From: JBEISR01 sp044371425
GTDB lineage: Bacteria; Planctomycetota; Planctomycetia; Pirellulales; Pirellulaceae
Assembly (NCBI GenBank): GCA_044371425.1
Contig: JBILTR010000005.1
Coordinates: 190,804 to 254,803 of the forward strand
Length of the DNA stretch: 64,000 nt
Direction of reading: 5' to 3'
In this document: one piece after another, positions 36,184 through 45,767 of the stretch
Numbering within the stretch: the stretch's first letter is position 1
Layout of the letters: each line of letters opens with the position of its first letter
Program-made: the position numbers and the translations under genes
The notes under the pieces: model-generated
Database searches by the model: none
The model's input: only the letters and a program-made list of their open reading frames with translations
Told to the model about the DNA's origin: nothing

Positions 36184-38369
36184 CAATCCGATGGCTGGGA
36201 TGCGCTCGCCTCGACCTGCAGAATCATCCCGCAGATACCACCTAGAGATGTTTGCCAGAGGTAGGGGAGATAGCGAATCATCCAGTCGGCCTTCTGGAGG
36301 AGTTTCTCGGGTGGGCCATCGTCCGGAAGAGCCCTTAGCCAGTGGCTGATGCGAACTCGATCGGCGATGGGCCAGGGATGCACGGCCGGGCCTAGTCGTT
36401 CATCGATCTGGTCGATCCGAGAGCGATTGTTCGAGAGGTGCAGCTGCAAGATCGGGTCGGATGCGGGATCGGTGGAATCGACGATGCATCGAGCCAGTCG
36501 TTGAGCGGAACGCTCCAGGTGGTGCTGCAGCGCAATCCCGGAAGCTAGGCAGGATCGAAAGCGTTCCACCACCTGGGCGCATCGCAGGGCATGGAGGCGA
36601 AAAGCTTCCGGGGATGGGGTGAGGCGACTGGCGATGCGCGGGTGAGCGGTCAATTGGAAGGCCAAGGTGGCACGCCGTCCCAGTAGCTTCCACCACCGCG
36701 CCGCTTGCGGCTGATCCTTCCAAAGCGATTCCCATTCTTTCGCCCATCCATCCATCGACGATTCATCATACCCGTCGGGAGGTGGATGGCTGGGGAGCCA
36801 ATTCGTTCTTGTGTGCTTCCAAAGCTCCATCTGACGAAGCATGGCATCTCGAGTCACCGCCATCTCCCTGGCGCAGGAAAAGAGTTCATGCCGAACTTCG
36901 GAAGGAGACTGATTGCCCAGGTACGAAGGGATATCCCACTCGAAGTCCACCGGAAACGGTTCGATAGGACCGGCGATAGCAAGGAGCGACTGAAGGGCAT
37001 GTCGCTGAGCCGTATGGCGTGCGATCCAGAGGGGAGGATCGCATGGGATCAGCGATTCGGGCGGGATGGAGGCGGAGTCGGTCAGGCGACTTTGCATCGT
37101 GCTGGTCAGTTGCAGGTCGATTGCCTGGGAGGCTTCCACCGAGCCCAGCAAGTTCCATGCAGGGGCATCTGATACGATCTTGCCTGGAGCCGCCATCTGT
37201 TCCACCTTCGCGATGCGAAGGGAAAGGGGAGGATGAGTCCCATGCGACCGATCGAGATCTTTCTGGGTCAGCGAGCGGGTCCATGCGTGCTGTGGATGGG
37301 TTTCCTGCAGCGTGCGCAGGTGCATCACCAGATCGGCGATTCGTTCGATGCGGAGAAGTTCCAGCGTAGCGAGCTGGGCGGAGGGGAGGGTTTGAGCGGA
37401 CGCGGCCGAGAGGTGCATTAGCTCCAGGAGGGTGGCTGCAAAGCAATCGCTCCCTGCCACCTGCGCCTCGGCTTCATCGGCTTCATACTCCAGGGGATGT
37501 GTCAGCCAGCCGAGCGATCGTTCGAAATGGGGGAGGATCTGGCGCCAGAGGGCACGAGGCAGGTGTCGGAAGAGCTTTGCGATGCGGGCAGGCCAGGCCA
37601 GCCGAAGATCGCGATCGACGGTTGCTTCGTCCAGCCATCGATCCATGGGGCTGACCTGGGTGGACCATTGGTGGGTACGCTGAATCGTCTGGCCGACGGC
37701 GGCCGCCATGCGGGCGGCCCAGCCTTGCTGAAAATGCCGCAGTTCGTGAGCCACCACCCCGGCCAGTTGGCGCTCGCTGAGCGACATCAGTAGGGGGAGT
37801 CCCAGCTGCACCACACGCAGAGGCTTCGAGGCAGACTTGGAAGCGGTCGAGGTGGATGGAATCCCCTGGGCGACGGTGCGGGATTGGGCGGAGGCATTGA
37901 CCTGCAAGTCGAGAATGGCTGCGTCAGGGATTGGGGCCCCCAGCAAACCAGCCACCTCGTCCATCAGGCGGTAGAGCTCCGGCGCTTCGCTTCGTTCGAT
38001 CCAGCGTTCGATCGGGGCGGAAACTGGTTTGGGAAGAGACCAATAGAGTTCCAAGGGAGCTGCTGCGATCCATGCCAGCGGCAGCAAAAGCAGCCATAGC
38101 AGCAGGCGAAAAGCGAACGAGTCGCTGAGGGCAGGCACTATCCAGATGGCAACCGTCAAAACCGCCATCAGGCTGGCCAAGGGAACGAGAAGCAGCATCA
38201 GGTGGACTGCACCCAAAGCGGCCAGTTGGCATCCTGCCAGTCCCAGGCGACGGAGGCTGCCTGGCTGCCAGTTGCTCCCGAGCTGCGGAGGGGTGTTCTG
38301 TCGGTGCCTCGTCTGCATCGATGGTTCCAAGTCGAGCGAGGGGGGGAACTGGATTCCCTGACACTTCAT
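36183..38369 (-). CDS. M48-like membrane metallopeptidase
   Basis: This roughly 728-residue protein has two N-terminal membrane helices (LMLLLVPLASLMAVLTVAIWIV and LLLWLLLLPLAWIAAAPL). A zinc-peptidase site HELRH follows near residue 208, and the downstream EYEADEAEAQ supplies the third ligand Glu, as in HtpX/Ste24-type M48 peptidases. The rest (about 350 residues) is helical, Trp/Arg-rich and has no recognised domain; most M48 proteins stop earlier. The start is uncertain: ATG 38369 was taken, with TTG 38441 and ATG 38318 as alternatives, none with a strong Shine-Dalgarno. A role in envelope protein quality control is the family expectation. Confidence 0.78.
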   Translation of the reverse strand: MKCQGIQFPPSLDLEPSMQTRHRQNTPPQLGSNWQPGSLRRLGLAGCQLAALGAVHLMLLLVPLASLMAVLTVAIWIVPALSDSFAFRLLLWLLLLPLAWIAAAPLELYWSLPKPVSAPIERWIERSEAPELYRLMDEVAGLLGAPIPDAAILDLQVNASAQSRTVAQGIPSTSTASKSASKPLRVVQLGLPLLMSLSERQLAGVVAHELRHFQQGWAARMAAAVGQTIQRTHQWSTQVSPMDRWLDEATVDRDLRLAWPARIAKLFRHLPRALWRQILPHFERSLGWLTHPLEYEADEAEAQVAGSDCFAATLLELMHLSAASAQTLPSAQLATLELLRIERIADLVMHLRTLQETHPQHAWTRSLTQKDLDRSHGTHPPLSLRIAKVEQMAAPGKIVSDAPAWNLLGSVEASQAIDLQLTSTMQSRLTDSASIPPESLIPCDPPLWIARHTAQRHALQSLLAIAGPIEPFPVDFEWDIPSYLGNQSPSEVRHELFSCAREMAVTRDAMLRQMELWKHTRTNWLPSHPPPDGYDESSMDGWAKEWESLWKDQPQAARWWKLLGRRATLAFQLTAHPRIASRLTPSPEAFRLHALRCAQVVERFRSCLASGIALQHHLERSAQRLARCIVDSTDPASDPILQLHLSNNRSRIDQIDERLGPAVHPWPIADRVRISHWLRALPDDGPPEKLLQKADWMIRYLPYLWQTSLGGICGMILQVEASASQPSD

Positions 38370-38635
38370 CGTATCGGTCTGGTCAGTCGCAGGGGGCTGG
38401 TCAAAGGCAAAAAACGGTCGCTGGTTCCTCTTGTGCCCCAAGAAGTGATTCGAGTCGCACGGCGTGGAAGCATCGCGGAGGGGGCTGGGTTTCGATTCGG
38501 GTCGATCTGGCGATCGGTTGGCAGTTGGTGATGCTCTGGTCAGAGTCTACAATCAAGATGGGTTGGTCAAGGTGGTATGGGATCGCCCTGTTTGGAGCGA
38601 CGATCGATTTTCAAAAAGGCACATAGGCGCATCCG

Positions 38636-39370
38636 ATGGCCAACGAATCTCAGGGGGTGGATGCGAAGACCTACGAGGATCTTCAGAGGCGGTACCATGA
38701 ACTGGCGGAGCTGGCCGGTTCGTTGGCTCACGAGATCAAGAACCCGCTTTCTGTCATCCACATGAATGTCGATCTGCTCAGCGAGGAACTGGCCGAGTGC
38801 CAGTTTCCTGGCTTGCGTCGATCGATGGCCAAGGTCGACATGATCCGGCACCAGTGCGAGCGGATGGAGACCTTGTTGCGGGATTTCCTGAGGTACGCTC
38901 GGATGCGCGACCTGGAAATGACGCCGGGTGACTTGAACGAGCAGATCAACACGGTACTGAAGCTCTATCAGGCGCAGGCGACCAAGTCGGGTGTTGAGAT
39001 CGTCCGTTATCTCGACCCAAACCTCCCCTCCATCATGCTTCACAGCGACTCCCTCCAGGCGGCTTTGATCAACCTGGTGAAGAATGCCTTGGAAGCGATG
39101 CCGGAAGGTGGGCAACTGGTGGTGCGAACCCACGCGACGGCGGGTGGCGTAGCGCTGGATTTGATCGACACCGGCTGTGGGATGGATGAGAACACCGCGA
39201 TGAATATGTTCGAACCCTTTTACTCGACCAAGACGGGTGGTTCGGGGCTGGGGCTGCCGACTGCTCGAAAGATCATCGAGGCGCATGGTGGTCGGATACG
39301 GGTGCAGAGCGAACTGGATCGCGGGACGAAATTCGTTCTGGAGTTCCCGATGCCGGTGCGGTTGCGATGA
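38636..39370 (+). CDS. Soluble sensor-less histidine kinase
   Basis: This 244-residue protein carries an H-box (SLAHEIKNPLS) and a full ATPase domain: N-box NLVKNALEAM, G1 DTGCGM, F-box FEPFYSTK and G2 GSGLGLPTARKI. There is no membrane segment and only about 25 residues before the H-box region, so input must come from another protein or a small ligand. The H-box and F-box resemble NtrB-like kinases. Its stop overlaps the start of the AmmeMemoRadiSam fusion gene (ATGA). No response regulator gene is present nearby. Confidence 0.92.
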   Translation: MANESQGVDAKTYEDLQRRYHELAELAGSLAHEIKNPLSVIHMNVDLLSEELAECQFPGLRRSMAKVDMIRHQCERMETLLRDFLRYARMRDLEMTPGDLNEQINTVLKLYQAQATKSGVEIVRYLDPNLPSIMLHSDSLQAALINLVKNALEAMPEGGQLVVRTHATAGGVALDLIDTGCGMDENTAMNMFEPFYSTKTGGSGLGLPTARKIIEAHGGRIRVQSELDRGTKFVLEFPMPVRLR

Positions 39371-42300
39371 ATGGCAAGCGGGATGGCCAGGACGGATCGG
39401 GCGATCGATCCCGTCGGTGGATTCCCGGTGCGCGACTGGCCGATGGCGCCATCGAGGGGAGTTGGTGGCGCCCGGCGGAAGAAAACCAGGGCGGTTTGGA
39501 TGGCGCGATTTTGTGCACGCTTTGCCCGCGTCATTGCGTCCTGAAGCCTGGGGATCGAGGGTTCTGCTTCGTGCGAGAGAATCGAGACGGCCGAATGGTG
39601 CTGAGCACCTTTGGTCGCAGCACGGGACTTTGCATCGATCCGATCGAGAAGAAGCCACTTTTTCATTTCTACCCGGGCACCAGTGTCCTTTCGTTGGGGA
39701 CAGCAGGATGCAACCTGGGTTGCAAGTTCTGCCAGAACTGGGATATCTCCAAAAGTCGGCAGGTGGAGCGGCTGAGTGCGAAGGCCGAGCCGGATCAGAT
39801 TGTGGCTGCCGCGCTCGAGCATCGATGCCGCAGCGTCGCCTTCACCTACAACGACCCGGTGGTGTGGGCCGAGTATGCGATCGCCACGGCGAGGGCGTGT
39901 CGGCAGGCCGGAGTTGCCGCCGTCGCCGTCACGGCCGGCTATATCCAGTCGGAAGCGCGAGGCCCCTTTTTTGAAGCGATGGATGCGACCAACATCGATC
40001 TGAAAGGGTTCACCGAATCGTTCTACTGGAAGACCACCTCAGCCCACCTGCAACCGGTTCTGGAGACGATCCAGCATGTCCATCGCGAAACCGACTGCTG
40101 GATGGAATTGACCAACCTGATGATCCCTGGGGCCAACGACTCCCCAGACGATTTTCTGAGGATGTGCGAGTGGATCCTTGCGAACGTCGGGGATCAGGTA
40201 CCACTACATCTGACTGCATTTCACCCCGATTTCCGGATGAGGGATCGTCCCCCCACGCCTCTGGAAACTCTTCTGGAAGCGCATCAGACCGCCATCGGTT
40301 GCGGACTGAAGTATGTCTATATTGGCAATGTGGCCAACGACCATCAGTCGACCTCGTGCCCAGATTGTGGGGATCGGGTGGTGCGTCGAAGCGGCTACAC
40401 GGTCGATGCATATCACCTGACCGATGGGAACTGCAGTCGCTGTGGCGGCGCCATCGCAGGTCGCTGGGGGGCTGTGGTGGGTCGCTGGGGGGCTCGTCGT
40501 CAGCCGATTTCCATCGCAACTCCAACTTCCTCTCCTCAAGGACTACAAGGCATGCAGCCGTCGAACCCCTCGATGACCCTTCCCGAATGGACCATCGATC
40601 AATGGAACGTCGTCCATCGACAAGCAGCGCGGTGGTTGGCTCTTTCTGCCATGCAACAGACGATGCCTGGCGAGCCGGCTTCGGAGGAACTGTCCGAGCT
40701 GGCGGGAGTGGAGTTGGAGGGATGCTTTGTCAGCGTCCGTCGCGGAAAGCTGTTGCGCGGGTGTTGCGGCAGTTTGGGGCGAGGCCGGTTGGAGGATCTG
40801 CTGCGCACCAGTAGCTACCGCACCGCATGCGAAGACCATCGCATGGCCTCGCTGTCTCCCGTCGAGCTGCAGTATTTGGACCTGGATGTCACCGTTCTGG
40901 GGCCCTGTGAGCCGCTGGTGGGCAATGCCGATCAGTGGCCAAGTCAGATCGTGCTGGGAACCCATGGCCTGCGATTGCGATACGGCGATCACCAGGGGGT
41001 GTTGCTGGTGTCGGTGCCGATCGAACAAGGGTGGAATGTCGAGCAATTCCTAGGGGGGCTATGCCGGAAAGCGGGACTGCAGGAAAGAGCCTGGAAGGAA
41101 TTGCCGGTGAAGGTGGAGCGGTTTGAGGGGCGGGGTCACGCAGCGCCCCTGATCGATGCATTGCCGGAACTTCCCAAGTCGATTCGACGGGGCACCATCC
41201 ATCCGGATCAAGTGAAGAATCTGAGGGCCTTGGTGGGGAGCAACATGCTGGCGATCGCGCAGGGAGCCACGCCATCGTACACCGCTCCCGATCTTCCCGA
41301 CGGGACGGTTCAGGGATTGGTGCTTTCGTTGTGGGAGGAAGGGGCACAAAGCGCCATGGCTCACCTGATCCGGCTCAGTTTGCGCCCCGGAGTCCCACTG
41401 CAATCGACTCTCTTTGAGTTGGCCAAGACCGCGTCGCAGATCCTCCAGCAAGCGAGCACCGGTCGGCATCTGCAGATTCAGTTGGAGCTGGCGGTGCTGA
41501 CCGATCCGGTTCCGATCGGTGGGACGCTGGCCAACGAACGATGGGCGGGCCGGACACCCTCGGTGGCCGACCTGGAGGCAAGTGGTTTGGATTGGCGCGG
41601 GCACGATCCTGGGCGACGCGCGATTGTCGCCATGCAGGGAGGAGAACGGGTATCGGTCGCGTGGGACGCTTTCTCCACACCCGATGCCCTCATCGATCAG
41701 GGGCTCCAGCATCTGACGCGGCGTGCGGCAGCCGTGACGATTTATTCGATGGCGGTCGTCGCCACCAGGCCGCAGGGAATCGCGACCAGTGCGGCGGCAG
41801 CTCAGACAGGTCCTGGGATCCGCCCCCCTGCCGTGGCAGGTAGCTTTTACCCGGCGACCCAAGAGGAACGATGGCACGGGGAGGCGCCATGGATCGTTCA
41901 GGCACCCTCCCAGCGGCAGTCGGTGCTGGCCGCCATGGTGCCTCATGCAGGCTGGGGTTACTGCGGCAAGATTGTCAGCGAGCTGTTTTCGTCGATCGAT
42001 CTTCCCAAGTCGATTTTGCTGATTGGGCCCAAGCACACGCGGGAAGGGGTCGACTGGGCGGTCAGTCCGCATCGAGCCTGGGAGATCCCCGAGAGCGCTC
42101 CGATGGAAGTCGACCTGTCGCTCACCGAGCAGATCGCCACGCATGTCACCGGGATGCAATTGGATGTGGCGGCTCATCGCAGGGAACACGGAATCGAAGT
42201 GCTCCTGCCGATGCTGAAGAGATGGAGCCCATCCAGTCGCATCGCAGCGATGGTTTTGGCAGATGCTTCGTGGAGTGAGATTCAGAGGGCAGCGGTGGAG

Positions 42301-42669
42301 CTAGCCGAGGTGATTCGCCTGCAGCCGGTCCGACCGCTGTTGGTGGTCTCCTCGGATTTGAATCACTATGCAGCGGAAGCCGAGAACCGAAGACGCGATG
42401 CGCTGGCGCTGGAAGCGATTCAAAGGGGGGATCCCGAACAGTTGCTGGCGGTCTGTCGCGAGCAGCGGATCAGCATGTGCGGAGTCATCCCGGCGGCGCT
42501 GGTGATGGAGACGCTACGGCAATTGGGCTGTGATGCTCGATGGCACCTGCAACGCTACGCTACCAGCGCCGATGCGGGGGGAGATCCCCGCCGGGTTGTC
42601 GGCTATGCGGGAGGTTTCTGGCTAGATGGATCCAGTCAGCCACAAGCCCAGGAGGCTCGATCCGAATGA
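39367..42669 (+). CDS. Single-chain AmmeMemoRadiSam protein (radical SAM + AMMECR1 + Memo)
   Basis: This 1100-residue protein joins three normally separate proteins of the AmmeMemoRadiSam system. Residues 1 to about 325 are the radical-SAM enzyme: CxxCxxxC at 50-57, then C115, C119 and C122 (CNLGCKFC). A four-Cys zinc-ribbon-like hairpin follows (331, 334, 356, 359). Residues about 405-590 are AMMECR1, with LRGCCGS at 463-469. About 591-810 is not assigned but looks faintly like a second AMMECR1. Residues 818-1087 are Memo, with the metal-site residues H860 (VPHAGW), H890 (GPKHT), H941 and C1038 (MCGVIPAA). The chemistry of the system is not established; radical-SAM modification of a small substrate or protein is expected. 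The start overlaps the kinase gene stop by ATGA. Confidence 0.93.
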   Translation: MNGKRDGQDGSGDRSRRWIPGARLADGAIEGSWWRPAEENQGGLDGAILCTLCPRHCVLKPGDRGFCFVRENRDGRMVLSTFGRSTGLCIDPIEKKPLFHFYPGTSVLSLGTAGCNLGCKFCQNWDISKSRQVERLSAKAEPDQIVAAALEHRCRSVAFTYNDPVVWAEYAIATARACRQAGVAAVAVTAGYIQSEARGPFFEAMDATNIDLKGFTESFYWKTTSAHLQPVLETIQHVHRETDCWMELTNLMIPGANDSPDDFLRMCEWILANVGDQVPLHLTAFHPDFRMRDRPPTPLETLLEAHQTAIGCGLKYVYIGNVANDHQSTSCPDCGDRVVRRSGYTVDAYHLTDGNCSRCGGAIAGRWGAVVGRWGARRQPISIATPTSSPQGLQGMQPSNPSMTLPEWTIDQWNVVHRQAARWLALSAMQQTMPGEPASEELSELAGVELEGCFVSVRRGKLLRGCCGSLGRGRLEDLLRTSSYRTACEDHRMASLSPVELQYLDLDVTVLGPCEPLVGNADQWPSQIVLGTHGLRLRYGDHQGVLLVSVPIEQGWNVEQFLGGLCRKAGLQERAWKELPVKVERFEGRGHAAPLIDALPELPKSIRRGTIHPDQVKNLRALVGSNMLAIAQGATPSYTAPDLPDGTVQGLVLSLWEEGAQSAMAHLIRLSLRPGVPLQSTLFELAKTASQILQQASTGRHLQIQLELAVLTDPVPIGGTLANERWAGRTPSVADLEASGLDWRGHDPGRRAIVAMQGGERVSVAWDAFSTPDALIDQGLQHLTRRAAAVTIYSMAVVATRPQGIATSAAAAQTGPGIRPPAVAGSFYPATQEERWHGEAPWIVQAPSQRQSVLAAMVPHAGWGYCGKIVSELFSSIDLPKSILLIGPKHTREGVDWAVSPHRAWEIPESAPMEVDLSLTEQIATHVTGMQLDVAAHRREHGIEVLLPMLKRWSPSSRIAAMVLADASWSEIQRAAVELAEVIRLQPVRPLLVVSSDLNHYAAEAENRRRDALALEAIQRGDPEQLLAVCREQRISMCGVIPAALVMETLRQLGCDARWHLQRYATSADAGGDPRRVVGYAGGFWLDGSSQPQAQEARSE

Positions 42670-42739
42670 CCAAAGCAGCCTCCAACCTGCGGCTTCGGCC
42701 AAGTAGCGCCGCAGAACAGTCCTGTGGGGAGATAACCGC

Positions 42740-43138
42740 TTGAAACGAACAAAGCGCTGGGATGCCGACCACTGGAAGAGAAAATTTCGGCAGGCTGCTT
42801 GGGGCGTCCTCTGGGGGATGGAGGGGCAGTCGAGCTTTTTGGTTCATGGAGTGATGACCGCGGCCGTAGTGGTTCTTGCAGCATGGCTCCAGTGCACTTT
42901 GTCCGAATGGTTGCTGCTGATTCTTTGCATCGGTGGTGTGGTGACTGCGGAGCTATTCAACAGCGCGCTGGAGTGGATGGCGCGGGGCTTGTGCCGGGAG
43001 CAGAACGCGGAACTGGGGAGGGGCCTGGATATCGCCAGCGGTGCCGTGCTGGTGGCTTCTATCGCCTCGGCCATCGTGGGGTTGGTGATTCTGGGTGGCC
43101 GGTTGCTGTCGCTGCTGGGCTTTGGGGCGAACCCATGA
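42740..43138 (+). CDS. dgkA: Diacylglycerol/undecaprenol kinase, DgkA family
   Basis: This 132-residue membrane kinase shows FRQAAWGVLWGMEGQSSFLVHGVM, ELFNSALEWMARG and LDIASGAVLVASIASAIVG, the conserved DgkA core with three membrane helices. It phosphorylates diacylglycerol or undecaprenol in the membrane. A TTG start at 42740 has GGGGAG 8 nt upstream. A longer Trp/Lys-rich N-terminus (about 20 residues) is present. It lies 70 bp after the AmmeMemoRadiSam gene on the same strand. Confidence 0.92.
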   Translation: MKRTKRWDADHWKRKFRQAAWGVLWGMEGQSSFLVHGVMTAAVVVLAAWLQCTLSEWLLLILCIGGVVTAELFNSALEWMARGLCREQNAELGRGLDIASGAVLVASIASAIVGLVILGGRLLSLLGFGANP

Positions 43139-43368
43139 AGGCGACGCGTGGCCAGCCTGGATCCGGCTGTTCGATCGGAAAGCTGCCATGCCTCCGCTGC
43201 GGGCTCGTTGTTCCCCGACCTGACTTCTCATAGAATCGGGACCTTGCCCGGGATGCTTCCACCTGCGGCTGTAGCCGCGATCATCCAGGAGCGACCATGG
43301 AGTCGGGATGATCGACTGGATGCGGCCGGTTGACTGATTGGTTTCAATGGTTGCATGGGGGACCGCCG

Positions 43369-44421
43369 ATGCTCCGAAGAATCGTCTCGATCGCGCTCGT
43401 GGGGCTCTGGTTGGCTCCCCAGCTTTCCCCCTTACAAGCTCAAGGAGCTCCGCCGGTGAAGGACCCTCAGTCGGCTCGTTGGACGATCGTGCTGCATGGT
43501 GGCGCAGGCGCAGATCCGGACCGATGGTCCGATGAAATGAAGCGGGATCGTCTGGATGGTCTGCGATCGGCGCTGCGCGCCGGTGTGGATCGGATCCAGG
43601 AGGGCGGCGAGGCGATGGAGGTCGTGGAGACGGTGGTGCGGGTCCTGGAAGATCACCCGGGATTCAATGCTGGGCGCGGCGCGGTGCTCAATGAATCGGG
43701 GGATGCCGTCCTGGATGCCTCCATCATGGATGGACGCGATCGCAGCAGTGGAGCGATCGCCGGCGTTCGGACGATTCGCAATCCGATCACCGCAGCGCGA
43801 CGGGTCATCAGCGACACACGCCATGTGCTGTTGATCGGTGATGGTGCAGACCAATTTGCCCGCTCGATCGGCCTGGAGCAGGTGGGGCCGGAGTACTTCA
43901 AAACACCCGAGCAGATCGAGAAGTGGCAACAGTGGAAGGCGAGGCAGGAAGACCAGCGAAAGACTTCCCGGCATCCCTTGGCGGTCGATGACCCACTATT
44001 CTATTTGGGAACTGTCGGCTGTGTGGTGCTGGACGCGAAGGGAAATCTGGCTGCGGGCACCAGCACGGGCGGGCTGCTGGGCAAGCAGTATGGTCGAGTC
44101 GGGGATTCGCCGATCATTGGAGCTGGGACATTTGCTGACAATAAAACGTGCGCCATCAGCTGCACCGGGACCGGAGAGTATTACATCCGCAACGTGATCG
44201 CCGCCACGATCGCCGCCAAGATGGAGTACGCCAAAATGGAGCTCTCACAGGCAGCCGAGGAAGCGATCCACCAAATCCTTCCCGAGGATTCGGGCGGGTT
44301 GATCGCAGTCGATCGGCAAGGGAATGTGGCGATGCCCTTCAACACTCCAGGGATGGCGCGCGGGGTGGCCGATAGCGGTGGGCGCATGGAGGTGGGCTTG
44401 GGAAAGATGATGACCCAGTGA
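43369..44421 (+). CDS. Secreted isoaspartyl peptidase / type 2 L-asparaginase
   Basis: This 350-residue Ntn hydrolase starts with a signal peptide (SIALVGLWLAPQLSPLQAQ). It has VLHGGAG, the substrate-binding FNAGRGAVLN, and the self-cleavage/nucleophile Thr in LGTVGCVVLDAKGNLAAGTSTGG. Members hydrolyse isoaspartyl dipeptides or asparagine after autocleavage into two chains. GGGGGA 7 nt before ATG 43369 supports that start over the longer frame. The closing segment GMARGVADSGGRMEVGLG is typical. Confidence 0.93.
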   Translation: MLRRIVSIALVGLWLAPQLSPLQAQGAPPVKDPQSARWTIVLHGGAGADPDRWSDEMKRDRLDGLRSALRAGVDRIQEGGEAMEVVETVVRVLEDHPGFNAGRGAVLNESGDAVLDASIMDGRDRSSGAIAGVRTIRNPITAARRVISDTRHVLLIGDGADQFARSIGLEQVGPEYFKTPEQIEKWQQWKARQEDQRKTSRHPLAVDDPLFYLGTVGCVVLDAKGNLAAGTSTGGLLGKQYGRVGDSPIIGAGTFADNKTCAISCTGTGEYYIRNVIAATIAAKMEYAKMELSQAAEEAIHQILPEDSGGLIAVDRQGNVAMPFNTPGMARGVADSGGRMEVGLGKMMTQ

Positions 44422-44473
44422 AGGCGAGGCGGAAGGCTTGCGTTCGACCGCGGGGAAACAAGTGAGGATCGGA

Positions 44474-45232
44474 ATGCGGTTTCAGGGTCGAGTCGTGATA
44501 GTGACGGGCGGCGCGATGGGGATCGGCGGCGGGTGCTGCGAGGTCTTCGCACGCGAAGGGGGCCGCGTGGCGGTCATCGATCGAGATGTCAAAGCAGCCG
44601 AATCGCGCTTAGCGTCGCTTCCTGGTAATGGACACCAGCACTGGCAGGTGGATGTGGCGGATGCGGATCGGTTGGAGGAAGTGATCCACCAAATCGCGCA
44701 GGTTTTTGGCCGCATCGACTGCTTGATCAACAACGCTGGAGTCCATCCGCCAGAATTGACGATTGAGCAGATGACATCGGCCGAGGCGCTTCGGGTACAG
44801 CAGGTGAACTTCTTGAGCACCTACGCAGCCTCGCGGGCGGCGATGGAGCATTTGAAGAAGACGCGAGGCACGATTGTCAACATGAGTTCGATGACCGCTG
44901 TGCTGGGGCAAAAAGGTTCGACTGCCTACGCCGCCAGCAAAGGCGCCCAGCTCAGTTTCACCAAGGCGCTGGCCCTGGAAGCAGCTCCCTACGGCGTGCG
45001 AGTCAACGCGATTCTCCCCAGCAATGTCGATACTCCGCTGATGCGTCAGTGGGCAGCGACCTTGCCCGATGCCCAAGCCGCACTGCAGCGGATCGCTGCT
45101 TTGCAACCCCTGGGAAGGATGGCGCAGCCTTCCGAAATCGGAACGATTGCCCTGTTCCTGGCGACCGAAGACAGCAGCTTTCTCACCGGCCAGGGAATCG
45201 AGGCCGACGGCGGAGCGGCGCTCGATTACTGA
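44474..45232 (+). CDS. Short-chain dehydrogenase/reductase (SDR)
   Basis: This 252-residue SDR has TGGAMGIG, NNAG, the catalytic Ser (NMSSM) and YAASK, and ends GQGIEADGGAALDY. ATG 44474 has GAGG 6 nt upstream. It resembles glucose-1-dehydrogenase/FabG-type reductases; the substrate is unknown. It is the third SDR in the window and starts only about 50 bp after the isoaspartyl peptidase gene. Confidence 0.9.
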   Translation: MRFQGRVVIVTGGAMGIGGGCCEVFAREGGRVAVIDRDVKAAESRLASLPGNGHQHWQVDVADADRLEEVIHQIAQVFGRIDCLINNAGVHPPELTIEQMTSAEALRVQQVNFLSTYAASRAAMEHLKKTRGTIVNMSSMTAVLGQKGSTAYAASKGAQLSFTKALALEAAPYGVRVNAILPSNVDTPLMRQWAATLPDAQAALQRIAALQPLGRMAQPSEIGTIALFLATEDSSFLTGQGIEADGGAALDY

Positions 45233-45404
45233 ATAGCTCCCCTGTAGGCAGGCCGATTTCTGGAATTTCGCCGTCGGCCGCTTCTCTGACGACGGCACGC
45301 CTCCTACGATTTCCCGCGATAGGTTGTAGATGAGGGTGCAGGCTAGCCTCCCATGAACGGGCGGTGCTCACCCAAGATGGCTTCTGGAGAAAGGGCGCCG
45401 TCCC

Positions 45405-45767
45405 ATGGACCGTTGGTTTGATTGCGAAGGGTGGTGGGAGCAGACGCTGCTGGGTCGCCAAGCGATGGATCATCTGCAGATTTCTTGGAAAGAAGGAGAG
45501 CTTCTGGGGAGCGGCCACGATTGCGTTGGGCTTTTTTCCCTGGATGGCGTCATGACCAACGACGGGCTGATCGACATGACCAAAAGCTATGCCGGCAAGC
45601 ACCGAGTCCGTTACGTCGGGACGTACGATGGCGAGGGATTGATGCAGGGGACCTGGAGGCTGACCGGACAGCATGGACCCTGGGTGATTCGGTTGCGTCG
45701 CCACCGATCGACCCAAGAATCGGAGATCGCCGAAATGCGTCCACAGCAGCAACCAGCCGGTTCCTAG
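45405..45767 (+). CDS. Small conserved protein, family unclear
   Basis: This 120-residue protein has regularly spaced Gly/Asp and aromatic residues (SGHDCVGLFSLDG, HRVRYVGTYDGEGLMQGTWRL, GPWVIRLRR). The pattern suggests a small beta-barrel of repeated strands ending in a charged tail. Composition and a weak AAGGG site 9 nt before ATG 45405 support a real gene. I have no functional clue and no named family. It has no signal peptide, so it should be cytoplasmic. Confidence 0.72.
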   Translation: MDRWFDCEGWWEQTLLGRQAMDHLQISWKEGELLGSGHDCVGLFSLDGVMTNDGLIDMTKSYAGKHRVRYVGTYDGEGLMQGTWRLTGQHGPWVIRLRRHRSTQESEIAEMRPQQQPAGS

